A DNA stretch of 14,655 nucleotides from an uncultured Faecalicoccus sp. (lineage in GTDB: Bacteria > Bacillota_I > Bacilli_A > Erysipelotrichales > Erysipelotrichaceae): NCBI GenBank assembly GCA_902497095.1, contig CABVDD010000047.1, positions 1 to 14,655 of the forward strand, written 5' to 3'. Below, piece after piece: positions 1 through 9,174 of the stretch. Position numbers and translations under genes: made by a program. A model generated the notes under the pieces. It was not told where the DNA came from. It saw only the letters and a program-made list of their open reading frames with translations, and searched no databases. Positions within the stretch are counted from its first letter, which is position 1. Each line of letters begins with the position of its first letter.

Positions 1-2
1 AA

Positions 3-296
3 GGCATACCCAAGCAGGTAGCATTAGTTATTGCCAGCATGGCAAAAGATGAAGAGCTGTATCAACAGATCAAGGAAGAAGAAAAGGAGGTCATCGTAAT
101 GTGTGAATCATTAGACAGAATGAGAGAGGAAGCAAGATCCCAGGGCAAAATCTTAGGTAAAACTGAGGGTAGAGAAGATGGTATTTTAATGATTTTAAAA
201 AACTTATTAAGAAAAGGAATATCGGATTCTTATATTTTGGAAATCACCGGAGTTTCTTCGGAGTTATTGATGAAAGCTAAACAATCATTAAATTAG
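3..296 (+). CDS. Rpn/PD-(D/E)XK transposase-like protein, C-terminal part only
   Basis: The reading frame is open from the first complete codon at position 3 with no stop before TAG at 294-296, so this is the 3' end of a gene that begins left of the window. The ATG at 39 is probably internal. The visible part has an acidic helix (EELYQQIKEEEKEVIVMCE), then a basic and Gly-rich stretch (REEARSQGK, GKTEGREDG) and a last helix of the type LRKGISDSYILEITGVS. This tail resembles the end of Rpn-family (PD-(D/E)XK nuclease/transposase-like) proteins, which usually finish with Glu/Gly-rich repeats and a short helix reading 'G.s.e.I.eiTgls'. The nuclease core lies outside the window, so the family call rests on the tail alone. 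It is convergent with the hsd operon. Confidence 0.5.
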   Translation, partial: GIPKQVALVIASMAKDEELYQQIKEEEKEVIVMCESLDRMREEARSQGKILGKTEGREDGILMILKNLLRKGISDSYILEITGVSSELLMKAKQSLN

Positions 297-297
297 A

Positions 298-338
298 ATG
301 TATAAAGGAAAGTCATCAAGGCTTTCCTTTTTATACAT
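298..338 (+). terminator. Hairpin terminator between converging genes
   Basis: The left arm at 298-312 pairs with the right arm at 322-338. The core is AAAGGAAAG (304-312) with CTTTCCTTT (322-330), and the outer ATGTATA/TATACAT pairing continues past a 2-nt bulge, with a 9-nt loop. It starts one base after the plus-strand stop at 294-296, and on the plus strand the core stem runs into a short T-rich stretch, so it fits an intrinsic terminator for the left gene. The hsd operon reading frame ends at 343 on the other strand, so the same hairpin may also end that transcript, although its U-tract is poor in that direction. Confidence 0.65.
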
Positions 339-342
339 TTAA

Positions 343-627
343 TTACAAAATATCAAAATACTTGTCGTAATACTCATTTAATTTCTTAGCAACTCTATCC
401 TTAACTACTTTACGTTTACCACCAAAACGACTTACCGGTGGCAAAATATGATCAAATTCTGAGCCTGTGGATTTAAAGTAACCATCTTTTAAGGCAACAT
501 CCATATAATGTTCTGTTTCTTCTAACTTTAATCGTTCTTCTTTTATAATTTGATTTAAATCTTCTGTACGACATTCTTTGATATATTCTTTCCACTCCTC
601 AGCTACAGTATCACTATTGTTAAGTCT
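343..627 (-). pseudogene. hsdR: hsdR 3' remnant beyond an in-frame stop
   Basis: Reading past the hsdR TAA (628-630) in the same frame gives 94 more codons before TAA at 343-345. The peptide begins RLNNSDTVAEEWKEY and includes IIKEERLKLEET, LKDGYFKSTGSEFD and ILPPVSRFGG. This is the usual C-terminus of EcoR124-type HsdR subunits, including the conserved PPVSRFGG element, so the stop is a nonsense codon inside an ancestral gene and not its natural end. With it, the gene from ATG 3429 would have 1028 positions, matching the roughly 1040 aa of EcoR124I HsdR. I see no Shine-Dalgarno site that would restart translation, so this part is probably not expressed unless the stop is read through or is a sequencing error. 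Confidence 0.85.
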
Positions 628-3429
628 TTAAAATAAATTTATAATCAAATCTTTTTTACTTCTTAATTCAGGTGAAGAAGAGATGGATTTCTGAATAGAT
701 AATAATAATTCTTTGTCTTTACAATTTGTATCATGATACTTTGCTACTAACTGAAGAATATAATCAATATTGACTTCTACTTGTTTTATTAATTCAATTT
801 CAAAGACAATATCATCATTGATTTCCTTTTTATCTATTGGATGTACTGGCCTGTACTCATTATAAATATCAAGATAATTACTCTGATAATCTTGAAAATC
901 AAATTTTGAAAGTATCTCTTGACCGGCAAATTCATCAAAGGAGGAAAGAATATTTCTAGCACGTAAAATCGAGCCAAATAAACTAATAAAAATTTTTTTA
1001 TCTTGATCAGTCATTGGAGCTCCTTCAGTCAAGGAGAATTGGCTTGTTAGTTCTTCAATCAGTTCTTTATATCCTTTATGATAACGTCCTTTTTCATCAG
1101 TATAACCATTATAGTAGTCTTTAAATGATTTTAATAGTACTACACTATCTGCTTCTCGATCACCAAATAAGGCTATAGCTTCTTCGGTCTCCTTTTCCAA
1201 ATCACGGAAGCAAACTATATTACCGTACGTTTTTACAGAGTTTAAGATACGATTTGTTCTTGAAAACGCTTGAATCAAGCCATGCATACGCAGGTTCTTA
1301 TCTACCCATAATGTATTCAATGTTGTAGCGTCAAAACCGGTTAAAAACATATTAACGACTAAAAGAATATCAATTTCTCGATTCTTCATACGCAACGATA
1401 AATCTTTATAATAATTTTGAAATTCTTCTGAAGAAGTGTTGTACTGTGTATGAAATTTCTTATTGTAGTCGTCGATAGCAGCTTCTAAGAAATCACGAGA
1501 TGGTTTATCTAATCCATTGGTATCCATAGATTCATCAGGTAAGTTCCCATCTGATTCCGGTTGTTCCTCATTAGGGTTAAAGCTAAATATAGTTGCAATT
1601 GTTAAATCACGTCTAGAAGTTTCCATTTGCTTCTTAAACTCATCATAATATCGCATCAATAAAGGAATCGATTCAATTGCAAAAATAGAATTAAATCCAC
1701 TTAGACGATGTGTCTTTTTCTGCTCTTTAATTCGTTTATTTTTAGCAACCTCCTTTACATTTTCAAGAACTTTGTATTCATAGCTTTGTCCTCTTCTTCT
1801 TGTCTTCTGATCAAAGTGTTCTAAAATATATGCTACAACATCATGAATCCTTTGTGGATCTTGAATTGCTTTCTTTGTATCAATAGCCTGTACTTTTTGA
1901 TCTGAAATCTCTTTTTTCTTCATTGTATTGATATAGTCAATACGGAAAGGCAAAACATTGTCATCATTGATAGCATCTACAATCGTATATGTATGAAGTC
2001 GTTCCCCAAAAGCTTGACTCGTTGTCTTTAAGTTCGGATTCTTTCCGCCGATTGAATTCTGTGCAAAAATTGGTGTACCTGTAAAACCAAAAATATGATA
2101 CTTTTTAAAGTTCTTGATAATCCGTGTATGCATCTCACCAAACTGGCTTCGATGACATTCATCAAAAATCAGAACGACATGTTTCTGATACACAGGATGG
2201 TTTTTATTCTTGCTGATGAATGTGCTTAATTTTTGAATCGTTGTAACAATGATTCTGGATTGCTCATATTCCAACTGACGCTGAAGAACCCGTGTCGATG
2301 TGTTTCCATTGGCAGCCCCTTTTTGAAACTTGTCATATTCTTTCATTGTTTGATAATCCAGGTCTTTTCTATCAACAACGAATAATACTTTATCCACATC
2401 AGCAAATTCAGTAGCTAGTTGTGCTGTCTTAAATGAAGTCAAAGTCTTTCCAGACCCTGTTGTATGCCAAATGTATCCTCCCGCTTCCAAGGTACCTTCT
2501 TTATGATAGTTGGAAGTTATCAGGATACGATTTAAGATACGTTCTGTTGCAACTATTTGATAAGGACGCATGACCATGAGTATTTCATCACATGTAAACA
2601 CACAATATTTGGTCAATACATTCAACAATGTATGTTTAGAAAAGAAAGTTCTTGTAAAGTCCACTAAATCTGGGATTGTTTTATTCTTTGCATCCGCCCA
2701 GTATGATGTAAATTTAAAGGAGTTACTTGTTTTCTGTTTAGACTGATTTGATGCTTTGTTCATATCCTTGATATGTGCATCACGCGTTGTATTGGAGTAA
2801 TATTTTGTATTTGTGCCGTTGGAAATAACGAAGATTTGTACATATTCGTATAAACCTGAATCAGCCCAGAAGCTGTCTCTTTGATATCGATTGATTTGAT
2901 TGAAAGCCTCACGAATGGCCACGCCTCTTCGTTTCAGTTCAATATGAACCATTGGAAGACCATTTACCAGTAACGTGACATCGTAACGATTCTTATATGT
3001 TCCTTCCACTTCATATTGATTGATGACCTGTACATAGTTGCTTTGAACATTTTTCTTATCGATTAAACGGATATTTCGAATAGACCCATCCTCACAATTT
3101 AATGTCTGAATATTGTCCTGTTGAATTAAGCGTGTTTTTTCTCGAATACCATTGTTTGGATTGGAAATCACATGGGAAAAGAACCAGTTCCATTCGTTAT
3201 CTGTAAACTGGTATTTATTCAGCTTTTCCATCTGTTCCCTTAAATTAAGAACCAAGTCCTTCTCATTATGGATATTGAGATAAGGAATTCCCTGAGAACC
3301 TAGATTTTCAATTAGTTCTTGTTCAAGTTCCGCTTCACTTTGGTATTCTTTCCGCCGTGTTTTTTCAGGAATATATTCAGAAACAACAGTTGAAATATTT
3401 GTTTCCGCAACGATGTTATAAGCAGTCAT
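628..3429 (-). CDS. hsdR: Type I restriction subunit HsdR, truncated by a nonsense codon
   Basis: This is the nuclease and translocase subunit of a type I restriction enzyme, which pulls DNA past the complex using ATP and cuts it. I start it at ATG 3429, which has GGAGGTG 5 nt upstream; the TTG six codons earlier (3447) overlaps that Shine-Dalgarno site. Numbered from this ATG, the PD-(D/E)XK nuclease shows D149 and E164-L-K166, close to D151/E165/K167 of EcoR124I, and then Q178xxxY182. The SF2 motor shows Walker A TTGSGKT (323-329), DECH (423-426), TGTP (450-453), FLTGFD (695-700) and QAFSRTNR (720-727). All catalytic motifs are intact. The protein stops at residue 933, about 94 residues short, losing the C-terminal domain that in EcoR124I is linked to assembly with the methyltransferase. 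It is last in the hsd operon, 33 nt after the 388-aa gene. Confidence 0.93.
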   Translation of the reverse strand: MTAYNIVAETNISTVVSEYIPEKTRRKEYQSEAELEQELIENLGSQGIPYLNIHNEKDLVLNLREQMEKLNKYQFTDNEWNWFFSHVISNPNNGIREKTRLIQQDNIQTLNCEDGSIRNIRLIDKKNVQSNYVQVINQYEVEGTYKNRYDVTLLVNGLPMVHIELKRRGVAIREAFNQINRYQRDSFWADSGLYEYVQIFVISNGTNTKYYSNTTRDAHIKDMNKASNQSKQKTSNSFKFTSYWADAKNKTIPDLVDFTRTFFSKHTLLNVLTKYCVFTCDEILMVMRPYQIVATERILNRILITSNYHKEGTLEAGGYIWHTTGSGKTLTSFKTAQLATEFADVDKVLFVVDRKDLDYQTMKEYDKFQKGAANGNTSTRVLQRQLEYEQSRIIVTTIQKLSTFISKNKNHPVYQKHVVLIFDECHRSQFGEMHTRIIKNFKKYHIFGFTGTPIFAQNSIGGKNPNLKTTSQAFGERLHTYTIVDAINDDNVLPFRIDYINTMKKKEISDQKVQAIDTKKAIQDPQRIHDVVAYILEHFDQKTRRRGQSYEYKVLENVKEVAKNKRIKEQKKTHRLSGFNSIFAIESIPLLMRYYDEFKKQMETSRRDLTIATIFSFNPNEEQPESDGNLPDESMDTNGLDKPSRDFLEAAIDDYNKKFHTQYNTSSEEFQNYYKDLSLRMKNREIDILLVVNMFLTGFDATTLNTLWVDKNLRMHGLIQAFSRTNRILNSVKTYGNIVCFRDLEKETEEAIALFGDREADSVVLLKSFKDYYNGYTDEKGRYHKGYKELIEELTSQFSLTEGAPMTDQDKKIFISLFGSILRARNILSSFDEFAGQEILSKFDFQDYQSNYLDIYNEYRPVHPIDKKEINDDIVFEIELIKQVEVNIDYILQLVAKYHDTNCKDKELLLSIQKSISSSPELRSKKDLIINLF

Positions 3430-3434
3430 TTCTG

Positions 3435-3441
3435 CACCTCC
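3435..3441 (-). promoter_or_regulatory. Ribosome binding site of hsdR
   Basis: The minus strand reads GGAGGTG here, with a 5-nt gap to ATG 3429-3427. It decides the start: the longer frame from TTG 3447 would begin inside or just ahead of this site with no ribosome binding site of its own. Confidence 0.8.
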
Positions 3442-3462
3442 GAGCAAATACTATTTTTTGAT

Positions 3463-4629
3463 TTATTGCAAACAAGATTTAGAAACATATAAATTATCTT
3501 TATCAAAAAGAAGCTTTGTATCTCCACTATACATACAAGCCAGGCTTTTATACTGATTCACAAAGCCATCTACATTTAATTGCTTATATTGTCTAAGCTT
3601 CTCTAATGAATTAGCAAGAGAAGTATCTGTACTTTTTTGTAAGTCTTTTCCAAAACTCATCAAGGCTTCATCAACTGGCCCTTGTTCCAAGAAAGGTATC
3701 TTGTTAATCAATTTTCCCAATCCTTCACTGGCACCACCTAAAACATTAATAGCTTGTTTATCCAAAGATGACTTATAAAGTTCTTCTAAATAGTTATATA
3801 AATCTGTATAGAGTTGTTTATACTTTAATTTAAATTCATCCAAACGCTTGAATTCATTTTGAATGATATTTTCATCGATATAATCACTCAATAAGACCTC
3901 AACATAATGAGCATAGGCAAACATAAAGATAGATAAACGATAATAGCCAAAATCTTCAACCAGATTATCTTGTTCTTTATCTGCATCAAAACTCATATGA
4001 AAACCATTGATTTTCTGAATGGCTTCTGTCAATCTCTCTTTATATGTTTCAATATATTTATAAGAATCCTGTATGATGTCATGAACTTTTAAGCGATACT
4101 CTTTTTTATATTGCGCATCCGCAAATCGATTCTTGAGATTGGCCAAGATATCATACAAATATTGAATATTGCCTTTAATATCACCATGTTCTTTGGATTT
4201 AAGAATTGAAACTATATTCTTTTGAGACTCCTGAATTGCATCCAGTTTCTTATCAATATTCAGTAACATTAACGTCATACAAACCATAGCCGGATGAATC
4301 GGTGCTGTAACAGTTTGATGCATGGTTACACCAGAAACCTCATGAAATCTTGCCTGTCCTGAAATTTTATTGCCTTCATTCAATAATGTCCCTAGATTCC
4401 CGCTTCCATTTTTAAAACTGGCAAGATGCATTCCCTTCGGAATAACAGCCGAGAACAATCCTTCTGTATTAAATGTTGTTGTAACTGTTTGTGTCTGTTC
4501 CACGAATAAAGAACCAATCATTCCTAAAGAAGCTAATTTTGATAAAGGAATGTTTACATAATCATTCTTGTTTTCTACTTCTTCCAATGAAGGATAATAT
4601 GTGATATTCATCAAATCCAGTTCATTCAT
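3463..4629 (-). CDS. Unknown 388-aa protein embedded between hsdS and hsdR
   Basis: I do not recognise a named family. Residues 30-100 are rich in Gly, Thr and beta-type sequence (for example FSAVIPKGMHLASFKNGSG, then GQARF near 91-95). A hydrophobic stretch follows at about 109-125 (APIHPAMVCMTLMLLNI) leading into KKLDAIQESQKNI, a likely coiled coil. The rest to the C-terminus is mostly predicted helix with many Lys, Glu, Tyr and Leu. There is no signal peptide, and the single hydrophobic stretch is too weak to call a membrane segment. I see no nuclease, ATPase or methylase motif. It starts 15 nt after the third half-HsdS stops and ends 33 nt before hsdR, on the same strand, so it is co-transcribed. 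The position suggests an accessory or defence-linked role, but that is inference. The start ATG 4629 has only a weak GGGG-type ribosome binding site. Confidence 0.75.
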   Translation of the reverse strand: MNELDLMNITYYPSLEEVENKNDYVNIPLSKLASLGMIGSLFVEQTQTVTTTFNTEGLFSAVIPKGMHLASFKNGSGNLGTLLNEGNKISGQARFHEVSGVTMHQTVTAPIHPAMVCMTLMLLNIDKKLDAIQESQKNIVSILKSKEHGDIKGNIQYLYDILANLKNRFADAQYKKEYRLKVHDIIQDSYKYIETYKERLTEAIQKINGFHMSFDADKEQDNLVEDFGYYRLSIFMFAYAHYVEVLLSDYIDENIIQNEFKRLDEFKLKYKQLYTDLYNYLEELYKSSLDKQAINVLGGASEGLGKLINKIPFLEQGPVDEALMSFGKDLQKSTDTSLANSLEKLRQYKQLNVDGFVNQYKSLACMYSGDTKLLFDKDNLYVSKSCLQ

Positions 4630-4644
4630 ACAACAACCCCATTT

Positions 4645-5232
4645 CTAATTTTCTTTCAAAGGTTTAAATGATAATAATTTATCTCGATAATACTCATATT
4701 GATTCTGTCGAGCTTCAATTTCAGCAGGTAATCCTTCTGATATATCATTACAAAGCTTGTCGAATCTATCTAATATGGATATTACTTTTGCTTGAGTTTT
4801 AATATCTGGTAAATATATTTGATAATTCATTACTGCATTTTTATCGCCTCGTGGCATTTTAGCGCCTTTTGCAAATTGCATATCATAATCAAAGAATCTA
4901 TCTGATGAAAGGCAATAATATAAATATCTTGAACTTATCAGTTGACTATCCATATTGTGAACTACTAAAACATCTCCATTAGTACCGCCACAACAGTCAC
5001 TAAACCATATTTTCTTCAAATAAGGACGAATATTTCCAATTAATATATCACCAACTTCGAATTTTATGGCATTAAATTTCTCAGGAACTTTTTTAATATT
5101 TTCTTTACCCATTCTATTCTGTAAAAGATTTTCCACACTAACATAATTAGAATGATTCAGTTCATTGGAAGAAATTCTTTGTTTAGCATAACAAGCTACA
5201 TCAGACAAACAAACATTAGCATAACCAAACAC
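4645..5232 (-). CDS. hsdS: Half-HsdS (third target recognition domain), out of frame with hsdS
   Basis: This is one TRD plus one conserved region of a type I specificity subunit, about half the normal length. Residues 1-130 look like a TRD (YVSVENLLQNRMG; VGDILIGNIRPYLKKIW; GGTNGDVLVV). The end matches the HsdS conserved helix: LPDIKTQAKVISILDRFDKL, then LPAEIEARQNQYEYYRDKLLSF, nearly the same as the end of the upstream hsdS. The first possible start is GTG 5232, without a good Shine-Dalgarno site. The frame stays open upstream right through the AAGC tract, reading Q-A-L-I-R-L-I-Q-Y-V ahead of the GTG. It is therefore best seen as the third segment of one large hsdS, joined or detached by repeat number, and silent or poorly translated in the allele shown. 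Translation by re-initiation after the hsdS TGA, 17 nt upstream, is possible. Confidence 0.8.
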   Translation of the reverse strand: MFGYANVCLSDVACYAKQRISSNELNHSNYVSVENLLQNRMGKENIKKVPEKFNAIKFEVGDILIGNIRPYLKKIWFSDCCGGTNGDVLVVHNMDSQLISSRYLYYCLSSDRFFDYDMQFAKGAKMPRGDKNAVMNYQIYLPDIKTQAKVISILDRFDKLCNDISEGLPAEIEARQNQYEYYRDKLLSFKPLKEN

Positions 5233-5249
5233 ATACTGAATGAGCCTAA

Positions 5250-6549
<1,300 letters not shown>

Positions 6550-6557
<8 letters not shown>

Positions 6558-7371
6558 AAGAACTCACCTCTTTCAAAACTGAAATTAATAAACTTATTTG
6601 ATTATCATTTAATTTTTTTATCATTCCATACTCATCTAAGATTTCGTTTTGACGCAACGAATTGTAAAGTTGCATTTTCTTTTCTTCAAATGGCATCCAT
6701 AAGTCTAAATTGTATAACATATTAATAGTAATACAAAAATCCTGTCTATTTTGGATTCCTTCTAAAATGTTTATACCATTTTCTACAACTGAAACATAAT
6801 CACGTTTTGAGTCGTCTCCTATAAACTTTGTTTCTCGCCCATCATAAATAGGTTTTAACGGATATAAAGATTCTTCAGATAGATATTCAGAACTATATAA
6901 AGGATACTTTTTACTGTTTATTTCTTTTTCTTTTTCTAAATTTATTCCATGAATTAATCTAAATAATTGTTTATCATGTGGCACAAAATCAAGTGTTAAT
7001 ATATCAGGTAGTGATTTTTTACAAATATCTTTTACATGACATATTTCTTTCTTTAGATGAGTTATCAAATCTGAATGATTAACATAAGTTTTCTTAACAT
7101 AATCATCATCTACATGTGCAACATTTTTATCCCTTTCATAAAAAATATGTTCAATAATACTATCAGTCTTACATAATTGATTACGTTCGCTCCTATTAAA
7201 AGCATTATCAACTACCTTTGAACAATTTAAGTAAAAAGATGAAATCTTGTCACTTATTATTTTATTTCTATTTATATTAGCCAACTTAGCATAATTTTCA
7301 TCGATAAATTGAATGCTATCAATATTCTTTTTTGCTTCAATCAAATAGTATGCTAATTCCCATTTTTTCAT
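6550..7371 (-). CDS. HEPN-like accessory protein between hsdM and hsdS
   Basis: A 273-aa protein I cannot place by name. Residues 1-130 look all-helical and contain ERDKNVAHVDDDY with R80 and H86, that is Rx5H, which fits the Rx4-6H motif of HEPN domains, many of which are RNases or toxins. The second half (130-273) is a mixed region with Tyr-rich and charged segments and no motif I know. No signal peptide or membrane segment is visible. It starts 4 nt after the hsdM stop, with GAAGGA inside the end of hsdM as ribosome binding site, and overlaps hsdS by 8 nt, so it is tightly coupled to both. It looks clearly more AT-rich than hsdM (sampled 60-base blocks: 12 and 15 G/C at 6901 and 7201 against 22 at 8341), which hints at separate acquisition. 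The HEPN assignment is tentative. Confidence 0.7.
6565..6570 (-). promoter_or_regulatory. Ribosome binding site fixing the TTG start of hsdS
   Basis: GAGGTG on the minus strand lies 7 nt before TTG 6557-6555, inside the last codons of the 273-aa gene. The hsdS frame has a TGA three codons upstream of this TTG and no ATG until residue 50, which would cut into TRD1, so the TTG is the start. Confidence 0.75.
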
Positions 7372-7375
7372 AGAT

Positions 7376-8935
7376 TCATCCTTCGATTTCTTCGATAATC
7401 TTATCGATTTCTTTTCTTAATACTTCTTCTTTGGCTACAATTTCTTTGATTCTAAGATTCAATTCTTTGATATCTATTTTTTCAGATGTATCTTCCTGTT
7501 CAACATATGTAGAAACAGATAAATTATAATCTTCTTCTGCAATCTGCTCTCGACTAACAACTCTACAAATATAGTCTTTGTCTTCGTATTTCGTATAATA
7601 ATCAACAATACTATCGATATTTTGTTCTTCTAATTTGTTGTTATTGGTGACTTTTTTACATTCTTTGGATGCATCAATGAACAATACGTTATTTCCTTCT
7701 TTTGATTTTTTCAAAACCATAATGTTTGTTGAAATAGAAGTTCCAAAGAAAAGATTATCTGGAAGCTGAATAATCGCATCAATAAAGTTATTATCAACCA
7801 AATATTTACGAATCTTCTGCTCAGCACCACCACGATACATGATACCAGGGAAACAAACAATTGCTGCTACTCCATTTGGAGCCAGCCAAGATAGCATGTG
7901 CATAATGAAAGCCATATCTGCTTTCGATTTTGGTGCAAGAACTCCAGCAGGTGCATAACGTGGGTCATTGATTAAAACAGGGTTGTCTGTGCCCTCCCAT
8001 TTGATAGAATATGGCGGATTCGAAACTATCGCTTCAAATGGTTCATCATCCCAATGTTTAGGATTAATTAATGTATCACCAAGTGCAATATCAAACTTAT
8101 CATAATCTATGTCATGCAGGAACATGTTGATACGACATAGATTGTATGTCGTAATGTTCTTTTCCTGTCCGTAGAACCCATTTCGTACTTTATCTCTTCC
8201 TAAGATTTTGGCATATTTCAAAAGTAACGAACCCGAACCACAGGCTGGGTCGTATACTTTGTTTACTGAATCTTTTCCAATAATCGTTAGTTTAGCAAGC
8301 AATTCTGAAACTTCCTGTGGTGTAAAGTATTCACCACCAGATTTACCGGCATTGGATGCATACATACCCATCAAATATTCGTATACATCACCAAATGCAT
8401 CAACGGTATTATCCTGGAAATTACCAAGTTTCATTTCTCCGATTCCATCCATCAATGCAACCAGTTTCTTATTCTTTTCTGCGACTGTCGCACCTAGTTT
8501 ATTGCTGGTAACGTCGATATCATCAAATAAGCCTTCAAAATCTTTTTCACTGGCTTTTCCTTTTGAAGATGCCTCAATATTCGTAAAAATAGTCTTTAAA
8601 GTGATATTCAAATCTTCATTGTCTTTTGCATGTTTACGAACATTACAGAACAATTCACTAGGCAATATAAAGAACCCTTTAATATCAATCATTTCATCTC
8701 GAATTTCCAACGCATCTTCATCGGATATCGTCGTATAATCAAATTCTGTATCGCCGGCTTCCCATTCACCATGGTTAATATAGCTAGTTAGATTTTCAGA
8801 TATATATCTATAGAATAACATGCCAAGAACATACGCTTTGAAATCCCAGCCATCCACTTGACCACGCAAATCATTGGCTATGTTCCAAATTCCTTTGTAC
8901 AGTTCCTGCCGTTCTTGTTCTCTTTTTGTGTCCAT
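7376..8935 (-). CDS. hsdM: Type I DNA adenine methyltransferase subunit HsdM
   Basis: HsdM transfers a methyl group from S-adenosylmethionine to adenine at sites chosen by HsdS; an M2S complex is the modification enzyme. The N-terminal helical domain starts near residue 10 (IWNIANDLRGQVDGWDFKAY, LGMLFYRYISE). The catalytic domain has EYFTPQEV (202-209), SAM-binding motif I DPACGSGSL (229-237) and the catalytic motif NPPY (306-309). The C-terminus (about 480-519) is a charged helix suited to contact HsdS. At 519 aa it has the usual length and shows no defect. ATG 8935 follows a GGGGGT ribosome binding site. It is the first gene of the hsd operon, with a proposed promoter about 90 bp upstream. 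Confidence 0.97.
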   Translation of the reverse strand: MDTKREQERQELYKGIWNIANDLRGQVDGWDFKAYVLGMLFYRYISENLTSYINHGEWEAGDTEFDYTTISDEDALEIRDEMIDIKGFFILPSELFCNVRKHAKDNEDLNITLKTIFTNIEASSKGKASEKDFEGLFDDIDVTSNKLGATVAEKNKKLVALMDGIGEMKLGNFQDNTVDAFGDVYEYLMGMYASNAGKSGGEYFTPQEVSELLAKLTIIGKDSVNKVYDPACGSGSLLLKYAKILGRDKVRNGFYGQEKNITTYNLCRINMFLHDIDYDKFDIALGDTLINPKHWDDEPFEAIVSNPPYSIKWEGTDNPVLINDPRYAPAGVLAPKSKADMAFIMHMLSWLAPNGVAAIVCFPGIMYRGGAEQKIRKYLVDNNFIDAIIQLPDNLFFGTSISTNIMVLKKSKEGNNVLFIDASKECKKVTNNNKLEEQNIDSIVDYYTKYEDKDYICRVVSREQIAEEDYNLSVSTYVEQEDTSEKIDIKELNLRIKEIVAKEEVLRKEIDKIIEEIEG

Positions 8936-9022
8936 AATTAACCCCCATAAATTTCCTTTTACTAATATTATTGAAAGTAGATTCTGAAAATAAAACCGAA
9001 AATTATTACTTCGAATTTATAA

Positions 9023-9051
9023 ATTTTAACATCTTAATTGTACTATCACAA
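9023..9051 (-). promoter_or_regulatory. Putative sigma-A promoter of the hsd operon
   Basis: On the minus strand TTGTGA (9051-9046), a 17-bp spacer and TAAAAT (9028-9023) form a -35/-10 pair matching 4 of 6 and 5 of 6 consensus bases. It lies in the very AT-rich gap after the PTS operon terminator and about 88 bp before the hsdM ATG. In such AT-rich DNA chance matches are common. Confidence 0.45.
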
Positions 9052-9117
9052 AAAATGTATCTCAACTTTTTCTAGATCTAAAATTAAAACATGAATAGTT
9101 TAATATTTAAATAAATC

Positions 9118-9152
9118 AAAAAAAGTGTATTGCCTCAAACAAGACAATACAC
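9118..9152 (-). terminator. Intrinsic terminator of the PTS/glycosidase operon
   Basis: On the plus strand GTGTATTG (9125-9132) and CAATACAC (9145-9152) form an 8-bp perfect stem with a 12-nt loop. Reading the minus strand, the stem is followed by seven Ts (9124-9118). It begins 23 nt after the stop of the glycosidase gene and keeps PTS transcription from entering the hsd operon. Confidence 0.88.
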
Positions 9153-9174
9153 CTGTTTTTTATCTTAAATGAAA

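Noticed and set aside
628..630. TAA recoded as a sense codon
   Set aside because: TAA also serves as a normal stop elsewhere in the window (for example 3463-3465 and 6550-6552), and there is no recoding signal I can see. A nonsense mutation or sequencing error is simpler.
3430..3447. hsdR start at TTG 3447
   Set aside because: This start overlaps the GGAGGTG ribosome binding site; ATG 3429 has correct spacing and gives nuclease residue numbers close to EcoR124I.
8208..8738. Plus-strand open frame antisense to hsdM
   Set aside because: It lies wholly opposite the conserved hsdM coding region, has low-complexity Ser/Pro content and no recognisable domain. The plus-strand frame at 6007-6582 opposite hsdS was rejected for the same reason.
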